This document shows positions 36,724 to 47,827 of a DNA stretch of 64,000 nucleotides, piece after piece (within the stretch, counting starts at the first letter, position 1; the number at the start of each line of letters is the position of its first letter). The stretch is taken from the NCBI RefSeq assembly GCF_037975245.1, contig NC_092568.1:9761501-9825500 (forward strand). The letters run 5' to 3'. The position numbers were made by a program, and so were the translations under genes. The notes beneath the pieces were generated by a model. It ran no database searches and was not told where the DNA came from. It saw only the letters and a list, made by a program, of their open reading frames with translations. This DNA is from Apostichopus japonicus. Its lineage: Eukaryota; Echinodermata; Holothuroidea; Aspidochirotida; Stichopodidae.

Positions 36724-37911
36724 TGTGTGTGTATATATCTCTCAACTTACGAAATTCTGCGAGATGTGCAATAGCAAATTGACATGGTATTCTTTGTTTC
36801 TACACTTTATATGAAAACAACATTACATCATGTTTTCAATAATATCTCTGTTTTCTTCATCATGTTTCCTAATATCTATCATTACTAGTTACAATCCATA
36901 TATCAGTAATTAAAACGTATACATATTTAAAACAAAAACTTACTGAAGGCTGCCTAAGCATATTTTAGCCTACTTTTATTGCCAGTGTGATGAAAACACG
37001 AAAGAAACTGTAAATGCATTTAACTCGGTTAAAAGTTTTGGGTTTGAAGAGAAATCTCTACAGCTGCTGTTTAAAAATTCTACTGTTCCAGAATTGTCGG
37101 AGTCTACTTAGAATAGAGTACCATTTCAGGGTTTCTTATAAGTTTTACTTTCTCATTTGCTTACTGTAACTTTCTGTTTAATATCATTATCTATATTTTG
37201 TAAATACTGCGTCTATATAAATATATAACATTGTGTTTGATTCATGCAGCCTCGTTAATACTGGCATTGTCTTAGACATTTTAGTCCCTATATATTATAG
37301 AATACCCACAGGAACATACAAACGTTCTTTTCGTCTTCAAATTTTCTCGAATTGTTCTTTTATTTGAATTTGACTAATAATAAAGATGAAGGTCCTTATA
37401 TATTTGGCCCCATTAAAATTATGTGAAAATATGAAAAAGTTATACCATTCAACTTTAGATTCCGGTAATTCGATTTAGTCAGAAATCGTCTTAAATGTTG
37501 TATGATTGTGATCCTCAGTAAGACAATTATTGATCTCCTACAACCAATTAAATTGTTTAACATCGGTATCATTCTTACACCGTTATTGGGTTTCGATGTG
37601 TGCAGTGTTGTATTGCGCTGCAGTGTCTCGTTTATGTTTAGTCGACAAATCCACAGGAATAAACAAAAGAATTAATATCAAACTACATTCTATACTGTAA
37701 ACTATGACATAAATCCTGCTAAGTTAGTATTACATCAAAGAAATGTGAAGCATAAAATATATACAGTATTTATTAATAATAATGTACACACACACATACA
37801 AACACGCATACAAACACACACAATACGTAAAATGACCTAACGCAGTGCTTGTGTAGGCATATTTTCAGTCATCACAATCGTTTTAAATGCCTTGATGTGG
37901 AAGCGCATAAA

Positions 37912-38112
37912 TCAAAGTAGAGATGGTGTGCAAATAAGGAGGATTGGAGGTGACACAAAGCAGTTAAGAAATTCTGTTTTTAAATCTGGATGTTTTTCCA
38001 TGCGAGCAGACGGTTCAGTATGCTTAACTTGCTCCTCTTCTAGCTCAAAGTCTAAACTGTCATGATACAGAAATGTGCATGCACCCTGACAGGCCAAGCC
38101 CTCAGATATCAA
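37912..38112 (-). other. Open segment shared by X1 and X3
   Basis: Minus-strand frame with GLACQGACTFLYHDSLDFEL, an acidic EEEQ stretch and FVSPPILLIC. X3 (60273-60542) keeps the same frame without indels, and differences there are substitutions. X2 lost the region by deletion. No family recognised and no clear splice sites, so it may be chance in young duplicates. Confidence 0.2.
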
Positions 38113-38114
38113 CG

Positions 38115-38305
38115 TTGGTTGGTTGGTTCGATCCCGTCATTACTGACAGCTCGTGACGTCAACAATGGCACGCCATTTCTGACGATCCTTGGCAAGAGAA
38201 TAAAGATCTTGAAGAGAACTCGATCCGACCAAAGATTTTATTTGGTCAAACCATCTGGTCCTGGGTCTACCAGGTTTTCTGCTCCCTTCAACTCGACCTC
38301 AACTC
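38115..38305 (-). mobile_element. 5'-truncated LINE 3' end with 10-bp TSD
   Basis: On the minus strand it encodes GRPRTRWFDQIKSL, then SLAKDRQKWRAIVDV and a stop, the 'GRP..RW.D.I......A.DR..WR' C-terminus of RTE/Jockey-type reverse transcriptases. It ends in a CCAA-rich tail. Direct repeats GATATCAACG flank it at 38105-38114 and 38306-38315. The X3 copy has a single GATATCAACG at the same point (about 60536), a clean empty site. Confidence 0.95.
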
Positions 38306-38603
38306 GATATCAACGTGGGGGCATGATATGTCAGTTGACAACTTCAAGCTATATATACTTTAGCGGACCCTAAACGTGATGGACTTAGTGTGTAAGATAA
38401 TGGAACGATTACTTCTGGTACAACACCTACAACAGCTATAAAATAGAAAGCTCCTGATTAAACCCCTAAAAGGACTGCCAACCGTGACTGAAATAAACAC
38501 CGTCGCGTTCTGACTTTACAGGGATGATAAAGGCCAGTCTCTTAACATTAGCAATTCCATTAGATTTTTTACAGTTTTTCTGATCATAAAATAGTTACAA
38601 TTC

Positions 38604-38819
38604 TACGGTGGCTTAATAGGGACATAGGAAAGGAAATAAGTCTGCTGCTCAAATTTGGAAATTTTGACTTTTTTGCTCTACATTGGGACTTTTGTTTTTG
38701 GACCTTTTAAAGTCCAAATTTTGAAGGAATAAAAAGGCACAACATTTTGAGGTAAAAATTCAACATTGTGAGATTTGGGGCACTGTTTTTCTTTCCTATG
38801 TCCCTATTAAACCACCGTA
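38604..38819. mobile_element. Palindromic MITE in X1 (TACGGTGG ends)
   Basis: Left end TACGGTGGCTTAATAGGGAC and its continuation CATAGGAAAGGAAA are the near-perfect reverse complement of the right end TCCCTATTAAACCACCGTA. Inner AAAGTCCAAATTTTGAAGGA also has partial inverted copies. Copies lie at 57436-57651 and 60838-61044. With TA at each end it resembles a Tc1/mariner-type MITE, but the true duplication is unclear. Confidence 0.85.
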
Positions 38820-39654
38820 CAATGCTGACATGTTGTGCACACACAATTAAACTGCCGCATGCAACCATCACAGTAGTCTACTGCTGTACACATGTAAGTA
38901 AAGGTTTAGTAGCTACAGCGTGATAGTCTGACGTCTATCTTGTCCGTGCGCGCATGCAAACAGTGATACAAGAGCGCTCACAAGAATATCAGCACAAAAT
39001 CAGAAGCGCGCGCTCCGAAATATTTGTCTGCATTGCATGCTGTACGTACAGAATACCTCCGTGCGTGTGCGTTGATCTTTATACGAGTGTTTATTATACC
39101 GTCATACACAATGGTTTGTCAATGGAAAATATTTGTTGTCATTTTGCAGGCGTTCATATCAACACGTACTGTACTGTACTGGGCAGTTCTCTCTTCATTG
39201 CAAGCAGTGTAGTCTAGACGTTGGATATATCTTGACGTCGTTCTTCGCCTTAATTTAGTTGTCCGAACGACTCCAATGACGGCCCGGTGTTGCAGAGAAG
39301 AAAAGGACGACATTTGAAGACATAGTAAACATAACGTGATTACGGTTAGTGATATTTTACATCATCTGAAGTTGTCTGTCTGTCTGCATGTATGTCTGTC
39401 TGTGAAGTTAGCCTATGCATAGTCTGCAACGTATACCTAGTCTAGGCCTAGGCCTATCAGTATATGCCTTACTGTTGACTTCAGTTTCATGCATAACGAG
39501 AATGTTGTTACGTCATGGAAATGTACCTATTAGCAACTGAGGCATTTTGACGGCACTTAATGCTTTTTGGGATCAGTGTAGAAAAGTCTGTAGGAGAGTT
39601 AAAATATGTTCGGTCGGGATTGCGCCAGTAATATGTCGGTTACTATACTTGTAG

Positions 39655-39807
39655 GTGCCAGACGTGGCACGAGAAGTTGAGAGCGCCATCGATGGCCATC
39701 TTCTACCTGTCATCTATCCATTAGCGGCAGGGCTATTATTCAATGAAAACGTCGAGAAAATATACTGTGGAGAGGAGATAAAGGAATGTATGCACTGTAT
39801 GCCTAAA
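39655..39807 (+). other. Open segment repeated in Y1-Y3 (VPDVAREVESAIDG)
   Basis: After an acceptor-like ACTTGTAG the frame reads VPDVAREVESAIDGHLLPVI, then an Ala/Leu-rich stretch, and ends CMHCMPKKSI. In Y2 (49635-49799) and Y3 (58481-58645) it is 54 codons plus TAG with no indels. Y1 carries two extra TA repeats that remove the stop. Among the copies I count about three silent and three or four replacement changes, too few to prove selection. No family recognised. Confidence 0.25.
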
Positions 39808-41247
39808 AAGTCAATATATATAGGCCATCCGTTTCTTTTATCTTTTTTTTTTTTTTTGACTTTGCTACCTTTTACTATAAATACTCCGGACGTACCTTCT
39901 GTAATTCCACGATGTTACCATAGCAACGGAGCGTTAGATTCGAAACGGAGCTATTTATAAACAAATATATACAAGTCCCATGGAATTGTCGTGAATTTCA
40001 TATTTGTTTTGGTCATAATACGTTAATTACAGAGCAAAAGCTAGATATCATAAGGTAGAAATTAGAAAGTAGAAAGTAGAAAAGTAGAAAGTCCTAGTAT
40101 GTCATAACTGAATCCTCCACGCTACTACGTTTTATTCTCGGCTATGTCTGCTGTATTCGCATTATCTGCTTTGTGTACTGTCATGAATACCGCAGATTTC
40201 TTAATGCACTGAGAGCTCGTGGCATTTTTTTATGACGTTACCGTACCTGTTTGTATCACACTGTCTTTCAAACGCCTGCCTCAGTAAATCAGCATTTAAG
40301 AAATGTGAAGTTGTTCTAACAGGAGCAGAGCTGTTTCCACACTTAACGGTTTATAATATAAAGGCTAAGTAATGACACAACATTCCCGAAGAACAAATAT
40401 TATCAAGCTGAACAATTCTATATATAACCTACTATAATCGCTGGGCCGGTTATTCACCTTCTACAGGACCGACGGAGAAGGGGGAGCTGAGGTGTGGATT
40501 TATCCGTCACTTTTTGTTTTGCCATATCTAAACATGTGTAATAATAACCCAGGCTGCTGTAATCATTGAAAATTCGAGTCAACGTAACAAGTATGACTGC
40601 ATAGCACATTGCATTGGTATACCGACGTAAAAGCAATGCCCGGTTCCTTTTTTACGAGGAAATTGACAGCTAGCTAACCGTCATATTATCATTTTGTGTT
40701 TTGCCATAGGCCTACCCGTCTGTGGAAATGTTGGCATTTTCATTAAAACTTCTATAAAAGGTCGAAAGTTTGAGGAAAACACCGCAATCATTCAATATTT
40801 TATTTGGACCTTTCGTTATACCCTCATAAACTCTCCTACTTTATTGAGTACCACCTAATTATATCATCATCCCGAGGTTTCAAGAAAGTTGATATTTTGA
40901 GATTAAAATAGTCTGTTGAACTTTTAAAACGTTACAATTTCAAGGAATAAATCGAAATATTTGGGAGATATCAGAATTGAAATTTGTGTCATGAGTGTGT
41001 TATTTTGTCAGGTCATGATGACAAAGTTTTGCCAGGTGCAAACATGGCTAATCCTTTAGCTATTCTTCTACTTTTTTTCTTTCCATTTTTCCTTTTTTCT
41101 TTTAGGTACTGCAATAAATAATAAGTCTATAAAAATCAATGCAAATGAGAATCGGTCTGTAATATTTTGATTTGTTCAAGCTATCACCCTTGTCTGTCAA
41201 AGAACTTTTAAGTTGCTATTTCCCGGCAGGGAGGAATTAACATGTTC

Positions 41248-41487
41248 TTACCTTTTGAAGGTATGTCGTTCATCTCTATCACATAGATACCTGTTAATGG
41301 TTGGGTGTGCTTCTGCTACCTTAACTAAGACTCTTCTAAGAAGATAATGGTACCGCTTGGAACCACATCGTGACCGGGTTTGCGTTACTTTACCAAACAA
41401 ACGTAATACAAAAACATAACTGGATCTATCCACTAACAAGTAACGAATTGTCAACGAATTTAATTGATAGTCTTCTATTTTTCTCAT
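41248..41487 (-). other. Open segment repeated in Y1 and Y2 (YLLVDRSSYVFVLRLFGK)
   Basis: A minus-strand frame starting MRKIEDYQLNSLTIRYLLVD in Y1 and almost unchanged in Y2 (51221-51511). Y4 (near 62490) has a small insertion in CTTCTATAAGAAG that breaks it. A TATATAAG sequence lies about 30 bases upstream of the ATG, and a possible donor (AACAGGTATC) lies inside. No domain recognised. It could be an exon relic or chance. Confidence 0.2.
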
Positions 41488-41701
41488 TTGGAACCCATGA
41501 AAGGGGCTTTCTTATATAATCGTCCCTGGTCCTACCGAGGGGATACCATTACACGGTGCTTTTGCATGGACCTTATGTTTCCTCGAAGTGGTCGAGTTTG
41601 ATTTCCCAGATTGCGAAAAAAAAAATGCTTTATTTTACATCAAATTATAATAATGGATGCAAATGAGCCTTACATACGTACCTCAAGTAGGAGGATATTA
41701 A

Positions 41702-42068
41702 CAAGGGCGTAGGAACCGGGGGGCTGGGGGGGCGCCAACCCCCCAGTGAAAAATGTGGAGGGGCGGAAGTATCATTCCGCCCCCCCCCCGCTCCGCAAGT
41801 CAGAAAACCCCTTTTTCATTTCCAAATGAGAAAAAAATCTCATTTGGAGCACCAAATTGCATCTAAGGCCTGGTGAAAATACAAAATTAAGTTTACAAAA
41901 TGGAGTGGGTGTTGAAGTGTGCTATATTGCACCAAATTGCATCTGAGGCCACCTGGAAATGTAAAAAATTCCAAAGGGGAGGGGGACACCCCCTCCCCTT
42001 AGACCCCTCCCCCAGGCCGGCCATCAGTCTTCAGCCCCCCCACTCAAAAGTACCTTCCTACGCCACTG
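41702..42068. mobile_element. hAT non-autonomous element in Y1 (367 bp, 8-bp TSD)
   Basis: Ends CAAGGGCGTAGGA and TCCTACGCCACTG are near-perfect inverted repeats of the common hAT CAGTGGCGTAGGA type. Perfect 8-bp duplications GATATTAA lie at 41694-41701 and 42069-42076. Y2 (about 51714-51721) and Y4 (about 62844-62851) show the uninterrupted GATATTAA site. The interior has a G-run/C-run pair and repeated GCACCAAATTGCATCT. Confidence 0.95.
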
Positions 42069-43025
42069 GATATTAATGTCCATGTGCTTAATGTCTTTTC
42101 GTCGTTACATAGTCATCAATTGAATGCTTGATACGTGTTACCGGAAGCCGGTTAAAACGCTAAACGTTCACTGTGCATTCTGGACTGCTCACATAGCGTA
42201 AACATCTTGTCGCACAGGTTTCAGTATTATGAAAGCAAATGCACCACTTAAATGGCATTAATCTCTATCTATTGTTATAAACTTGTTTCGAATAAAGAAG
42301 ATGTGGTTCGTCAATGAGTATCGATAAAGTCAATTAGTGTGTTACGTGTTGGACATAACGGGGACTACTTGGTATTCCAGTCATGGCAGTTTTCTTCATC
42401 TATTCATTGTTCATCAGAATGTAGTCCATTGACTTGTAAAACAAATAGAATAAAGAACAAAGAATCGGATAATATTCTTCCGAGATCAAACTTGAAGACA
42501 TCCCTGCAGATCATGTGTAGTATCTGTTCCCTTTCGACCTGGCGATGATGACACAATCACAGTCTCGATGCAAGGGACTGGGGTTGAAAGCGGATCAGAC
42601 GTTCGGTAGTTTGGTTTTCGTGCCCAGGTTCTTACCTGGGTGACTTTTCTTTAAAAGTATCCCCGGTATTCAATCATGGGAGCATTATCGACAGATAGAT
42701 TTTGCTGTAACTTGATAACTCACTTAAATAATTAAATAATGAGTAAGGCAGAATTTTAGTCTTGATATATTATAATACAAAGAAAACAAACAACTTTGAG
42801 TCCAATCATGTAGGCTGTAGCTGTTCCAGTATTTTTCAAGATATGTATCGTTAAATATACTGAATTTCTGGAATAATCGTTTAGGCTAACTAGATGGTGA
42901 CGTCGGCTCCTCACTGCAGTTCTTATAGTTAATGTTAATCCGTTGTTTTTGAGGTCAACCATAATATATTCGTTAATCTTCATATAAGCAACAAAGCACA
43001 CTTGGGTGGCATTTAACATCATTTG

Positions 43026-43027
<2 letters not shown>

Positions 43028-43078
<51 letters not shown>
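43028..43078. repeat. TA microsatellite private to Y1
   Basis: About 25 TA units where Y2 and Y4 read TCCTTAACAAATTTGTAGTA. The short non-repeat segment has been replaced, not only interrupted. Confidence 0.92.
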
Positions 43079-43081
<3 letters not shown>

Positions 43082-43496
43082 ATGTCATTTGAAACCATAT
43101 AATCTTCATTTCTCCCATTGAGTTTAGTAGTGCAACCGTAGTGTACAAAAATAAAAGGCCTAGTCAATTTAACTAGTGAACCTCAACTGTTTAAAGGTCA
43201 TTCCAAAAAACAAACAATAAAAGTAATGTGCTATACAACTCTAGCTAGACCGAGAGCAGTGGTTTTAACGGTCCACGGCATATCAAAGTTAATTTTGTTC
43301 CTGAAGTTATCAAAACACAAAACGGGGTATTTGACCCATTACATAAAAATACATTCCACCTTCAGAGTGACAAGAAGAAAAAAACGGCTTTAAAAGAAAG
43401 AATTCGATGGCGCTAGTTTGAAACAGGGTGTTTTTTGATATAAAATAATGATATGGCTCTTAAAGGCATCCGTATATTCACTTTCAGGAGAATAAC

Positions 43497-43822
43497 GCCT
43501 CATTAGGCCACGTATTCAGTGGACATGGGCTGCAAGCATGCCGGTCGCAGAGATGTCACCACCTCTGGCCAAAGGCAAGGATTCACGCACGCCACCTAGT
43601 ACGCTTCTGGTCGATTTGACCGACCCTCTGCGCATCCTCCCGGGTTCTTTTGCGACAACAAGGGAGACATGGCACGGGATCCTAGGCCACAAAAAAGCAC
43701 CATGCCACAACCTCAGGTATTATCGCCAGAGGCCTGTCTTGAACCCTAGCCACGATTTACACGACCGACAAGGAATGAGTCTTTCGTCACCCTCTATAGC
43801 ATCGGCCACCACATCAGCTAGT
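43497..43822 (-). repeat. SINE-like repeat in Y1 (GGGATCCTAGGCC core)
   Basis: Read on the minus strand, an A-box-like TGGCCGATGCTATAGAGG is followed 60-odd bases later by a B-box-like GGGTTCAAGAC, then a tail with GGCCTAGGATCCC and an end TGGCCTAATGAGGCG. The copy in Y2 is at 53467-53788. The W blocks carry a different head with the same core and end, so these look like two subfamilies of one SINE. Confidence 0.55.
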
Positions 43823-43901
43823 AAATTAGATGGTTGAATTAATATATAAAGACTTCAGTGTGGACTGCTGAAAAGAGAAAAAGAATTTTAAATGTGTATA
43901 A

Positions 43902-43971
43902 TCGTTGATGGAGTCGAACCCAGTTCATCAGGTTACCAGTCCACTGCTCTACCCACTGAACCATTTGACGA
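43902..43971 (-). pseudogene. tRNA-like pseudogene in Y1 (anticodon position GGT)
   Basis: TGGTTCAGTGGGTAGAGCA is a textbook A-box/D-arm, and GGGTTCGACTCC a B-box. The D-stem pairs (GTTC/GAGC), but the anticodon and T stems have several mismatches and the acceptor pairs at only about five of seven. The loop CTGGTAA would carry anticodon GGT (Thr). Probably a decayed tRNA or SINE head. A further mutated copy is at 53872-53941. Confidence 0.5.
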
Positions 43972-44567
43972 GTTAACTTTCTACGAGCTTAAATTGGTAT
44001 TGTTGGTTGGATACGATCAATTGGTAACAGTGAACGACACTGCCTTCAACGAAATCTCTATTCATCCTGTTTTATTCTCATTAGAACAACGGATCTGAAT
44101 ATCTTTATTTACAAGAAGCTCACGCTTGTGTTTGTTTACATTGCAGCAAGCAGTAAGAATGTCGCTTCCTTCCAAGACGTAAATGTACAATAGGCTTATG
44201 CCCGATACTATCGATGACTTCGAAGCAAGCAGTAAAAGAAAAACGGATTCCGTGTAATCTTCTTATTCACAAACTGAGCTTGCTTAAGATTATGGTCGCA
44301 AGAGTGTTCTTGCTGTAAGTTGTCTCCCTTTACAACTATATTCAATGCAGACGATCATGAACTGGGATTAAGTCTGAAATTTCAACAAACAATACCTATT
44401 CACATATCAAGACTTTTTTGAATGAGGAAAGGGCTACATGTGATTAATCTTATATATGATTATGCTCGCAAGAGGAATTCGTCAACTACAAGACTTTGTT
44501 TAGTCCGCAAATGACTAGATGTGTTTATTGATCCTCTGAAACTGTGGTATATGTGTGTATAGCCTCC

Positions 44568-45800
44568 CATAGGCGTAGGAGGCGGAGGCGGGGGGCTGCA
44601 GCCCTCAGCCATTTTGTTTGGGTGAAAATTCGGGCAATATGCTGAGAATTTTTCGGGCACCTACTGAAAGAAAAATAATAAGTAATGTTTTTCAATGGTT
44701 AAACTGATATTATTATCATCATTATTATTGTAACGACTTCCCCAATAATTGTGACCAATATGGAAGGGTAATAACACGCATAGTCGTACGAGGCGCGGGG
44801 GGCTGACAGCCCCCCCCCCCCGATAAATTTCCAGAGGACAAGAAATTCGGGCAGCCTAAGAGGAGAAAAAATATATTATGCAGTAGCTTGCCCGCATCTT
44901 TTTCAAATTTTTGCCCGACAATTCCGTGGAGAGCGTTTAGTGTTATTTGTTTTGCTACATTAATATTACTATAGGCCAAATGATATTCTTTATTTAGCAT
45001 CATCATGCCCGAATATTCCCTGTAACACCACCGATTATCGACATCTTTGGCCACAGAAAAAGCCGCAGTAATCATTTTTTTCTAACTAGTCAACTTTATA
45101 CCTGTACATACCCGACATGAGTGTATATAAGAAACGTTTTTTTGTTGTTCATGGATTGTGGGGTGGGGGGGGGGTGCCTACAAGCCTAAAAGTACAGGTT
45201 TATCATATTCTTTGTTATTTTTTATATTTTTTGTGAGACAATTTTATTTCATTATTTATTTGATCCAAGACATAAAAAAAACATTACAAAAAACAAATAG
45301 GATCTGGATGAACAAAAGGAAACTAAATTTCTATAGCCCAAAGGCCTGTGCACCCAAAAACACTAACACAAAAATTAACTATACAAAATATAAATTTTTT
45401 CTTTTTCTAATTTACCAATTTTTTGGGGAAGTGTTTAAATTCTAAAATGTGGGATTATAAAATAAAGACTGTTTAGATGCAACTTGCAAGGCCTCAGAAG
45501 TGCCATTTCCGGCAATCTGAGAAGCATTTTTACAAAAAAAATTCTTCTACGCTACGCGCCAACTGATGGTGGCGCTCAACTTAGATAGTGTCACAGGAAT
45601 TTTCGGGCACAAACCTTCCTGCTCCCCGAACTGAAATTGTCCAGTACGCCAATTACAACAAGGCAAATTTTTGTATGTTATTGACATGGGGGGTAATAAA
45701 CGTTGCATGCCTATATGATATGCACATTAAAATGTTTATATTTTTCGGGCAAGTCGTTACAGCCCCCCCCCCCCCATCAAATTGGGCTCCTACGCCTATG
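44568..45800. mobile_element. 1.23-kb TIR element in Y1
   Basis: Ends CATAGGCGTAGGAG and CTCCTACGCCTATG are exact 14-base inverted repeats of hAT-like type. Y2 lacks the whole segment, reading straight through CCTCCCCCCTCTCCCAACCA at about 54594. The flanks are C/T-rich, so the target duplication cannot be read. Two internal modules share GGGGGCTG...CAGCCC and AATTCGGGCA. The 45475-45560 part resembles the element at 35776-35972. No transposase is seen. Confidence 0.85.
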
Positions 45801-46287
45801 CCCCCCCTCCCCACCACATGACTGTGATCCACACACATACGAATGTGTATTTAGTTTAATACAAATATTAGAATCATCTTTATAAATATCAAAATTTGAT
45901 CTATTATCAGCCAACGTTGCATTTTGAAAGACTGAATGGTAATGAGGAAGGGACGGTGACGATGACGGGGTTTGGGTGTTTTTATAGCTTTATATGAGCA
46001 ATGCAAGTCAACACTCTGACATGGTCGACTCTTTATAAAGCATTAGTTCAGGTTTAAGCATGAAAGGTATAAACGTAGCTAGGTAAATTGGGTAACCGTA
46101 TGTAACCATGGTAACGTCCTGTATTAGGAACTGGTATTACCATTGGGTAACTCGCAAATGTATGTATGTGTGCGTGTAAGTGTGTGTGTATGTATCAATA
46201 AATCAATAAATAAATAGATTAATCAATCAATCAATCAAATGATTGATGTGTAGAGATAATCTAAAAACAATTAATTAAGTGACTTAC

Positions 46288-46400
46288 TTGATTTCTGTCT
46301 CGCTGTGTGAAACATCAATGGGAAATTTCCCGGACAGTTCATAGCGATCTTTAGAATACTGTGGAAACCAACGACCGTCGATGAAAAGTCGCCATTTTAT
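46288..46400 (-). other. Exon-like segment in Y1 (WRLFIDGRWFPQYSKD)
   Basis: A minus-strand frame reads WRLFIDGRWFPQYSKDRYEL, SGKFPIDVSHSETEI and meets a consensus donor AAGTAAGT. Y2 (55088-55200) has the same length with one silent and one Ser-to-Leu change. A stop lies two codons before the first W and no good acceptor is close. In another frame AAAATGGCG opens only 14 codons. It may be a 5' exon or relic. No family recognised. Confidence 0.3.
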
Positions 46401-46689
46401 TTATCTAATTTTCTTGCGATCTATGCATATTTACAAACCTATAACTGACTGACTAATAGAATTACTCACTAAACCAAATCATATCTTCGGGCATGTATGT
46501 TACTGCGTAGTATTGATATAATATAAAAATTAAATCTATTTGGTTTGTCCCCCCCCCCCCCCCCAAATGTACAAATACTGTATACATTTGTATCACATTT
46601 CTTTGGTAAATCCACACAATAGATATATTAGTGAAGTTAAAATTTTGAAGGTTACCTACCATTATGACATCACAGACCAACTACTTAAC

Positions 46690-47030
46690 TGTAATCCACT
46701 TCCTAAAGTGAGTGAAAATAGCGTAAATTCAATCAACTGTATCTCGAAGTAGCTGTGGGAAAGATTGGTCTCATCATAAACAATATATTATCTGCCACCA
46801 GAATATCCTTATAATGGCGGGATCTCTTCGTTATTTTTAACTATTTTAACTGTTGTTGCACTACGTCACTTCCTAAAGTGACGCATCGCTTAATCATGTA
46901 AACAGCTAAAATAGCGTAGATTCAATCAAATATATCTCGAGGTAGGTGTGGAAAAGATTTGTCTCATCATACACGATATATTATCTGTCACCAGAGTATC
47001 CTTATAATGGCGGGATCACCTCGTTATTTA
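46690..47030. repeat. ~170-187-bp sub-repeat, two copies in Y1
   Basis: Each unit contains CACTTCCTAAAGTGA, then AATAGCGTA.ATTCAATCAA, TCTCATCATA and TCCTTATAATGGCGGGATC. The second unit has the fuller palindrome ACGTCACTT...AAGTGACG. Confidence 0.9.
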
Positions 47031-47103
47031 TTTTCTTTCAAAACATGACTTTCCTACTCTGGTTCTTTTTAGCAAAAGGAATTGTTTTTAACTACAAATG
47101 AGC

Positions 47104-47170
47104 AAATTGTCAGACCGCTGGGGTGGGGTGGGTTAGGGTGGTGTGGGGTGGGGTGGGGCGGGGTATAAAT
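47104..47170 (+). promoter_or_regulatory. G-rich tract followed by TATAAATA, conserved in Y1 and Y2
   Basis: GGGGTGGGGTGGGTTAGGGT and further G-triplets lead straight into GGGGTATAAATACTGCTTC. Y2 keeps the layout at about 56090-56135 with changes in the G-tract. A G/GC-rich stretch beside a TATA box resembles a core promoter, but no transcript start or gene is identified. Confidence 0.3.
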
Positions 47171-47617
47171 ACTGCTTCAGGTTATTTAGTATATAGATTA
47201 CTGACATTACTTGTAAATCTTAGAGACTCTCCGAGCCTCCTAACCAAGCGTGATGTACAAGTCGAAAACTCCTGTCTTATTTCTCTCGTTGTTCTTCTAA
47301 TAATAATTACTGATTTGTGTTAAACAGAAGTTGAAATGACACGTGAAAGGTGTTCAATACATGTTGTGTAAGTAAATATAATCCGTCGGTCTTTACCCGC
47401 GTTCGGGATAATCTGTGCAAACCTTAACCAAACACACTATGTTTACTTACAAACAGCTTTTGAATTGTTGTCGATAAATGTCCTGGAGCTTGTCATACGA
47501 TCACAAGAAAACAATATATTTAATTAGTTTGATTTTTCAGGAATTGCTTTAAAAATACTGAAGTAAATCTAAATGTCGAAAATTGTGAAGTTTCCCAACA
47601 ATTCTTGTTGGTTTGTG

Positions 47618-47650
47618 ATATGAAGAAGTGCTTCAGCGACGAAACGTTGA
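47618..47650 (+). other. Penelope-type hammerhead-ribozyme-like motif
   Basis: ATATGAAGAAGTGCTTCAGC followed by GACGAAACGTTGAG. A short stem II (GTGC/GCGAC with one bulge) is bracketed by TGAAGA and GAAAC. The leading CTGA core base is A here. This layout is known from Penelope-like retroelements. Only a fragment is present. Confidence 0.45.
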
Positions 47651-47827
47651 GAATAATATCAAGTTTATCGATCATTCGCTCAATAACCTAACACTCGGTG
47701 AAGAAGTCTGTAGGACGATAACCTTACTTTGATTTATTGTAAAAACTCATATGAGTAATACTTGTCGTGATTATACAAAGCAGTTTTATCTTTTTTAATG
47801 TCCATGCCTGACGTATATATGAAATTG

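Larger units (their letters stand above)
33835..37782. other. armt1 upstream region and spacer to the duplicated array
   Basis: Contains the armt1 5' flank, a Mutator-like element, a hAT-like element and a TA microsatellite. No other coding sequence was recognised. Confidence 0.6.
37783..38819. repeat. Array block X1
   Basis: Begins at a CA-rich run, then GTAAAATGACCTAAC. It carries a LINE end insertion (38115-38305) that is absent from X3, and ends with the palindromic MITE at 38604-38819. Confidence 0.85.
38820..47451. repeat. Array block Y1 (8.6 kb)
   Basis: The longest Y copy, enlarged by two private transposon insertions (41702-42068, 44568-45800) and a TA microsatellite (43028-43078). 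It lacks a 19-base stretch (GGGGAATGGTTATACACAC region) present in Y2 and Y4. It ends near TGTTTACTTACAA, where homology to Y2 stops. Confidence 0.9.

Noticed and set aside
38954-39217. Frame MQTVIQERSQEYQHKIRSAR repeated in Y1, Y2 and Y3
   Set aside because: It is present in three copies only because the DNA is duplicated. Two overlapping frames are equally open, Y3 shifts relative to the others, and no family is recognised.
43902-43971. A working threonine tRNA gene
   Set aside because: The anticodon and T stems have several mismatches and the Y2 copy is further mutated, so it is annotated as a pseudogene or SINE head.
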